Of a stretch of DNA of 64,000 nt, positions 60,874 through 64,000 are shown in pieces; position 1 is the stretch's first letter, and each line of letters begins with the position of its first letter. Position numbers and translations under genes: made by a program. The notes under the pieces were generated by a model that saw nothing but the letters and a program-made list of their open reading frames with translations, made no database searches and had not been told where the DNA came from. Origin of the DNA: Pseudomonas tolaasii NCPPB 2192 (GTDB lineage: Bacteria > Pseudomonadota > Gammaproteobacteria > Pseudomonadales > Pseudomonadaceae); contig NZ_PHHD01000001.1 in the NCBI RefSeq assembly GCF_002813445.1, positions 5,208,001 to 5,272,000 of the forward strand, in the 5' to 3' direction.

Positions 60874-61722
60874 ATGACCACACCCAGCCCCGCGCCAACC
60901 CTGCAGCAACTGGAAGCCTGGCACCATGCATTGGCCCAGGCGTTTATCCACGTGGACGAGGCCTCGTTCCTGGAACACCTGGCGGCGGCGCTGTGCACGC
61001 TCACCCCCATCGAATCGATGATGATCAGCCTGGAGCGCCAGGGCCTGGCACCGCACTTGTTATATCAACAAGGCATTCCACGGGCTTATCAGGACGAAAT
61101 CATCCACCGCTATTTCTCCCGTGGTTACCTGCTCGACCCGTTTTGCCTGGCGGTGGACAAGGGGCTTGCCGAGGGTTTTTACCACCTGGCACAAATCGCC
61201 CCGGATGACTTCTTCAACAGCGAGTACTACAAAACCTACTACCTGCGCAGCGGCGGCGCGCAGGAGAGCTACTACATCGTCGACCTGTGCCCGCAGAGCA
61301 AAATTTCCCTGTGCATGTTCCAAGGCCTGAGCGCCGGGCAATTCAGCAACGAGCAACTGGCACTGCAGAACGCCACTCAGGCGATGGTCCGCGAATTGCT
61401 GCGCCGCTTCGGCACCACGGGCGGGCTGGCCAAGGTGATCAGCGATGAAGCCTTTACCCAGACCCAGGCGCACCAGCAGATCGAAGCGGCGTTCATGGGG
61501 TTTGGCAGTGGCGTATTGACAGTACGTGAGCGGGAAATTGCCCACTTGATCCTGCGCGGCCACTCGGTGAAATCCACCGCGCAAGTGCTGGGCATCTCAC
61601 CGGAAACCGTGCGCATGCATCGTAAGAATTTGTACACCAAGCTGGCGATCAACTCCCAGGCCGAGCTGTTTGCATTGTTCATCGAATGGCTGACCCGCAG
61701 CGGCGCCATGGCCCGCTCTTGA
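60874..61722 (+). CDS. LuxR-type transcriptional regulator
   Basis: A 282-residue regulator. The N-terminal domain of about 200 residues has no recognised signature. The C-terminal GerE/LuxR helix-turn-helix is LTVREREIAHLILRGHSVKS ... SPETVRMHRKNLYTKLAI. An ATG at 60805 overlaps the aminotransferase stop, but a good terminator lies inside that extension, so ATG 60874 is chosen. It probably controls the amine-uptake and aminotransferase genes next to it. No LuxI-type synthase is present. Confidence 0.85.
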   Translation: MTTPSPAPTLQQLEAWHHALAQAFIHVDEASFLEHLAAALCTLTPIESMMISLERQGLAPHLLYQQGIPRAYQDEIIHRYFSRGYLLDPFCLAVDKGLAEGFYHLAQIAPDDFFNSEYYKTYYLRSGGAQESYYIVDLCPQSKISLCMFQGLSAGQFSNEQLALQNATQAMVRELLRRFGTTGGLAKVISDEAFTQTQAHQQIEAAFMGFGSGVLTVREREIAHLILRGHSVKSTAQVLGISPETVRMHRKNLYTKLAINSQAELFALFIEWLTRSGAMARS

Positions 61723-61811
61723 ACCGATCTGCCAATCGGCGGGAACTTTGCCGGGAAATAACCACCTGAATCGGGTAGGCTCACCGTTTTTAATTCAAGG
61801 AGTTACTCCCC

Positions 61812-62093
61812 ATGGCCAAAGCAACCGCCCGTCATATCCTCGTTTCCACTGAAGACAAGTGCAACGAACTCAAGGCCCAAATCGAAGGCGGCGCCGATTT
61901 CGCAGAAATCGCCAAAGCCAACTCCAGCTGCCCGTCCAGCCGTGACGGCGGCAACCTGGGTTCGTTCGGCCCAGGCCAAATGGTTAAAGAATTCGACACC
62001 GTGGTCTTCAGCGCCCCGGTCAACACCGTGCAAGGCCCGGTGAAAACCCAATTCGGTTACCACCTGCTGGAAGTCACCAGCCGCCAGGACTGA
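61812..62093 (+). CDS. ppiC: Small parvulin peptidyl-prolyl isomerase
   Basis: A 93-residue single-domain parvulin. ATARHILVSTEDKCNELKAQI, FAEIAKANSSCPSSRDGGNLG, FGPGQMVKEFDTVVFS and VKTQFGYHLLEV cover the whole fold and the conserved His/Cys/Phe/His active-site pattern. It is cytoplasmic (no signal peptide). AAGGAG lies upstream, and a terminator follows. Confidence 0.94.
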   Translation: MAKATARHILVSTEDKCNELKAQIEGGADFAEIAKANSSCPSSRDGGNLGSFGPGQMVKEFDTVVFSAPVNTVQGPVKTQFGYHLLEVTSRQD

Positions 62094-62118
62094 TCCAGTC
62101 CGCGCTGATGCTCTAAAA

Positions 62119-62146
62119 CAACGGCCCGCCTTTTGGTGGGCCGTTG
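62119..62146 (+). terminator. Terminator after ppiC
   Basis: Stem CAACGGCCCGCC / GGTGGGCCGTTG with a TTTT loop, 26 bases past the stop. Confidence 0.8.
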
Positions 62147-62224
62147 TGCATGTGATGACTGGCGACGCTGGCGCCGTTAGCGTACAAATCCTTATTCCTG
62201 CTCACCCGGCGTTCAAGGCTGATA

Positions 62225-64000
62225 ATGCGACTGGCTTTTCCTACAACACTGTTCGGTTCTGCCCTGGCCCTGCTGCTGGCCACTTCGGCTGTGATCGCAG
62301 CCCCGCAGACCTACCTCACGGTCTACGGCGAACCGGCCAAGTACCCCACCGGCTTCACTCATTTTGACTATGCCAATCCCAATGCGCCCAAGGGCGGCAG
62401 CCTCAAGCGCTCGGCCATCGAGATCGGGCGCTTCGACCATGTGCTGCCGTACATCGACAAAGGTATTGGTGTGTCTCAGGTCGACGGCTGGCTGTACGCG
62501 CCGCTGGCCCAGCGCTCGCTGGACGAGCCGTATACGGTGTATGGCCTGGTCGCCGAAAAGATGGAGCGCGCCGAGGACGGCCTGTCGCTGCGCTTCTATT
62601 TGAACCCCAAAGCACGTTTTGCCGACGGCACGCCCATCACCGCCGAAGACGTGCGTTACAGTTTTGACCTGCTGATGACCCAGGGCAGCCTGCGCTTCCG
62701 CACACTGTTCGCCGACGTCAAGCACGTCGAAGTCGAGGGTGAGCGCCAGGTGCGCTTTGATTTTTCCAGCAATGAAAATCGCACCCTGCCGCTGGATATC
62801 GCCACCTTGCCGGTGTTTCCCGAGCATTGGTGGAAGACCCGCGATTTTGCCAATGGCGGCGGTTATGAAGCGCCGCTCGGCAGCGGCCCGTACAAGGTCA
62901 GCAAGATCGACTCAGGCAGCACCATTACCTTTACCCGCGACCCGAACTGGTGGGGCAAGGATTTACCGGTCAGCCGCGGCCTGTACAACTTCGATCATCT
63001 GAGCCTTGAGTACTTCGGCGACACCGAAGTGGCGCGCCAGGTGCTGCGTGGCGGTGCCTACGACTTCAACCGCGAGTTTTCCGCCACCGGTTACTCCATC
63101 GGCTACAACGGCCCGGCGCTGGATGATGGCCGCCTGCAACGTGATCACCTGGCCAAAGAGATGCCGCAACCGGCCCAGGGCTATGTGTTCAACGTACAAA
63201 AACCGATGTTCAAGGACCGCCGCGTGCGCCAGGCCCTGGCCATGCTGTGGGACTTCGAATGGGCCAACCGGCAGATGATGCGCAATATGTACATCCGCCA
63301 GCAAAGCTTCTTCTCCAACAGCCCGTTGGCCGCGAGCCAACCGCCGACCCAGGAAGAACTGGCGATTCTTGAACCCTTGCGCGGCCAGGTGCCCGACGAG
63401 GTGTTCACGCAAGTGTTCAAGGCGCCGGTCACCGATGGCAGCGGCATGATTCGTGACAAGCAGTTGCAAGCTCTGGCCTTGCTCGAAGAAGCCGGCTGGA
63501 AACCCAAGGGCGACAAGCTGGTCAACGCCGAGGGCGAGCCGCTGGAGTTCACTTTCCTTAATGCCCAAAGTGGTTTGGAACGCCTGTTGCTGCCGTATAA
63601 ACGCAATCTCGCGCAAATCGGCATTACGTTGAACATCCGCCGCATTGACTCCTCGCAGTACGTCAACCGCGTAATGGCCCGCGATTACGACATGATCGTC
63701 ACCGGCTTCCCGGTGACCACCTCACCGGGCATGGAGCTGTATAATTTTTTCGGCTCGGACGCAGCGTTCGACCCCGGCGCCAACAACTACATGGTGCTCA
63801 AGGATCCGGCCGTCGACACACTGATCAAAGGCCTGGTCAAGGCCAACACCCAGGCACAAATGCTCACCTATGCCCATGCCCTGGACCGCGTGCTGCAATG
63901 GAACTACCTGTGGATCCCCAACTACTACCCGCCCGGCACCTCCGCCGCGTGGTGGAACCGCTTCGGCCGCCCGGCCATCGAGGCCAGGAACGACGAGGCG
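62225..64000 (+). CDS. YejA/Npp-type peptide ABC transporter substrate-binding protein (3' end missing)
   Basis: The frame is open from ATG 62225 to the end of the window (592 codons), so only a few residues are probably missing. A signal peptide (LALLLATSAVIAA) precedes a solute-binding-protein family 5 fold: TVYGEPAKYPTGFTHFDYAN, ARFADGTPITAEDVRYSFDL and LGSGPYKVSKIDSGSTITF. The best resemblance is to YejA and the Pseudomonas NppA proteins, which deliver peptides and peptidyl-nucleoside antibiotics to a YejBEF-type transporter. AAGG lies 8 bases before the ATG. Permease genes are expected just beyond the window. Confidence 0.88.
   Translation, partial: MRLAFPTTLFGSALALLLATSAVIAAPQTYLTVYGEPAKYPTGFTHFDYANPNAPKGGSLKRSAIEIGRFDHVLPYIDKGIGVSQVDGWLYAPLAQRSLDEPYTVYGLVAEKMERAEDGLSLRFYLNPKARFADGTPITAEDVRYSFDLLMTQGSLRFRTLFADVKHVEVEGERQVRFDFSSNENRTLPLDIATLPVFPEHWWKTRDFANGGGYEAPLGSGPYKVSKIDSGSTITFTRDPNWWGKDLPVSRGLYNFDHLSLEYFGDTEVARQVLRGGAYDFNREFSATGYSIGYNGPALDDGRLQRDHLAKEMPQPAQGYVFNVQKPMFKDRRVRQALAMLWDFEWANRQMMRNMYIRQQSFFSNSPLAASQPPTQEELAILEPLRGQVPDEVFTQVFKAPVTDGSGMIRDKQLQALALLEEAGWKPKGDKLVNAEGEPLEFTFLNAQSGLERLLLPYKRNLAQIGITLNIRRIDSSQYVNRVMARDYDMIVTGFPVTTSPGMELYNFFGSDAAFDPGANNYMVLKDPAVDTLIKGLVKANTQAQMLTYAHALDRVLQWNYLWIPNYYPPGTSAAWWNRFGRPAIEARNDEA

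Noticed and set aside
1..64000. tRNA, rRNA, CRISPR, insertion sequences or prophage genes
   Set aside because: None recognised. The repeats present are REP-type only, and no transposase or integrase motif was seen.

Overview
The window is a stretch of a Pseudomonas chromosome, most likely from the P. fluorescens group. The base composition is GC-rich and most lanes are tightly packed operons. Three REP/REPIN elements carry the GTGGGAGCTGGCTTGCCTGCGAT-type core common in fluorescent pseudomonads. Several small families typical of Pseudomonas (DUF5629-, DUF6388-, DUF1543- and PraA/PraB-like proteins) also occur. No rRNA, tRNA, insertion sequence, prophage or CRISPR array was seen.

Layout. Bases 1-5700 are housekeeping and accessory genes: the 3' part of sbcC, a GST-like gene, a tiny exported protein, and a periplasmic lactonase overlapping a small Pseudomonas gene. 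Bases 5938-10893 hold one giant gene for a toxin-like protein of the DUF6543/dermonecrotic-toxin-like family. From 10954 to about 33145 the genes form a large lipid and hydrocarbon region. It has an RND exporter with a YCF48-like exported propeller, a Gfo/Idh oxidoreductase, an acyl-CoA ligase, a thiolase - MaoC hydratase - high-molecular-weight FabG set, FadE, a FadL-type porin, tandem PraB/PraA-like exported proteins, the alkane hydroxylase AlkB, an alpha/beta hydrolase, and a Baeyer-Villiger-type monooxygenase - SDR - COG3687 operon. Taken together these genes could import an alkane, hydroxylate it, process alcohols, ketones and esters, activate the acid and degrade it through (R)-3-hydroxyacyl-CoA intermediates. 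An inverted-repeat element, TTCAAAT-N6-TTGAAAT, lies upstream of both alkB and fadE and may tie the set together.

At 33142-35214 a PTS IIC membrane domain is fused to an apparently catalytic EAL (c-di-GMP phosphodiesterase) domain. Bases 36003-56692 are a complete type VI secretion cluster with the gene order of P. aeruginosa HSI-II: stk1, stp1, tssM, tssL, tssK, tssJ, tagH/fha, a small lipoprotein, a sigma-54 activator, clpV, tssG, tssF, tssE, tssC, tssB and tssA on the minus strand, with hcp divergent on the plus strand behind a sigma-54-like promoter. No vgrG, PAAR or effector gene is present, so the needle tip and cargo must be encoded elsewhere.

Bases 56746-64000 return to metabolism: an aldo/keto reductase, a DUF1543 protein, a polyamine/GABA-type binding protein with an aminotransferase and a LuxR-type regulator, a small parvulin, and the 5' part of a YejA/Npp-type peptide-binding protein that runs off the end.
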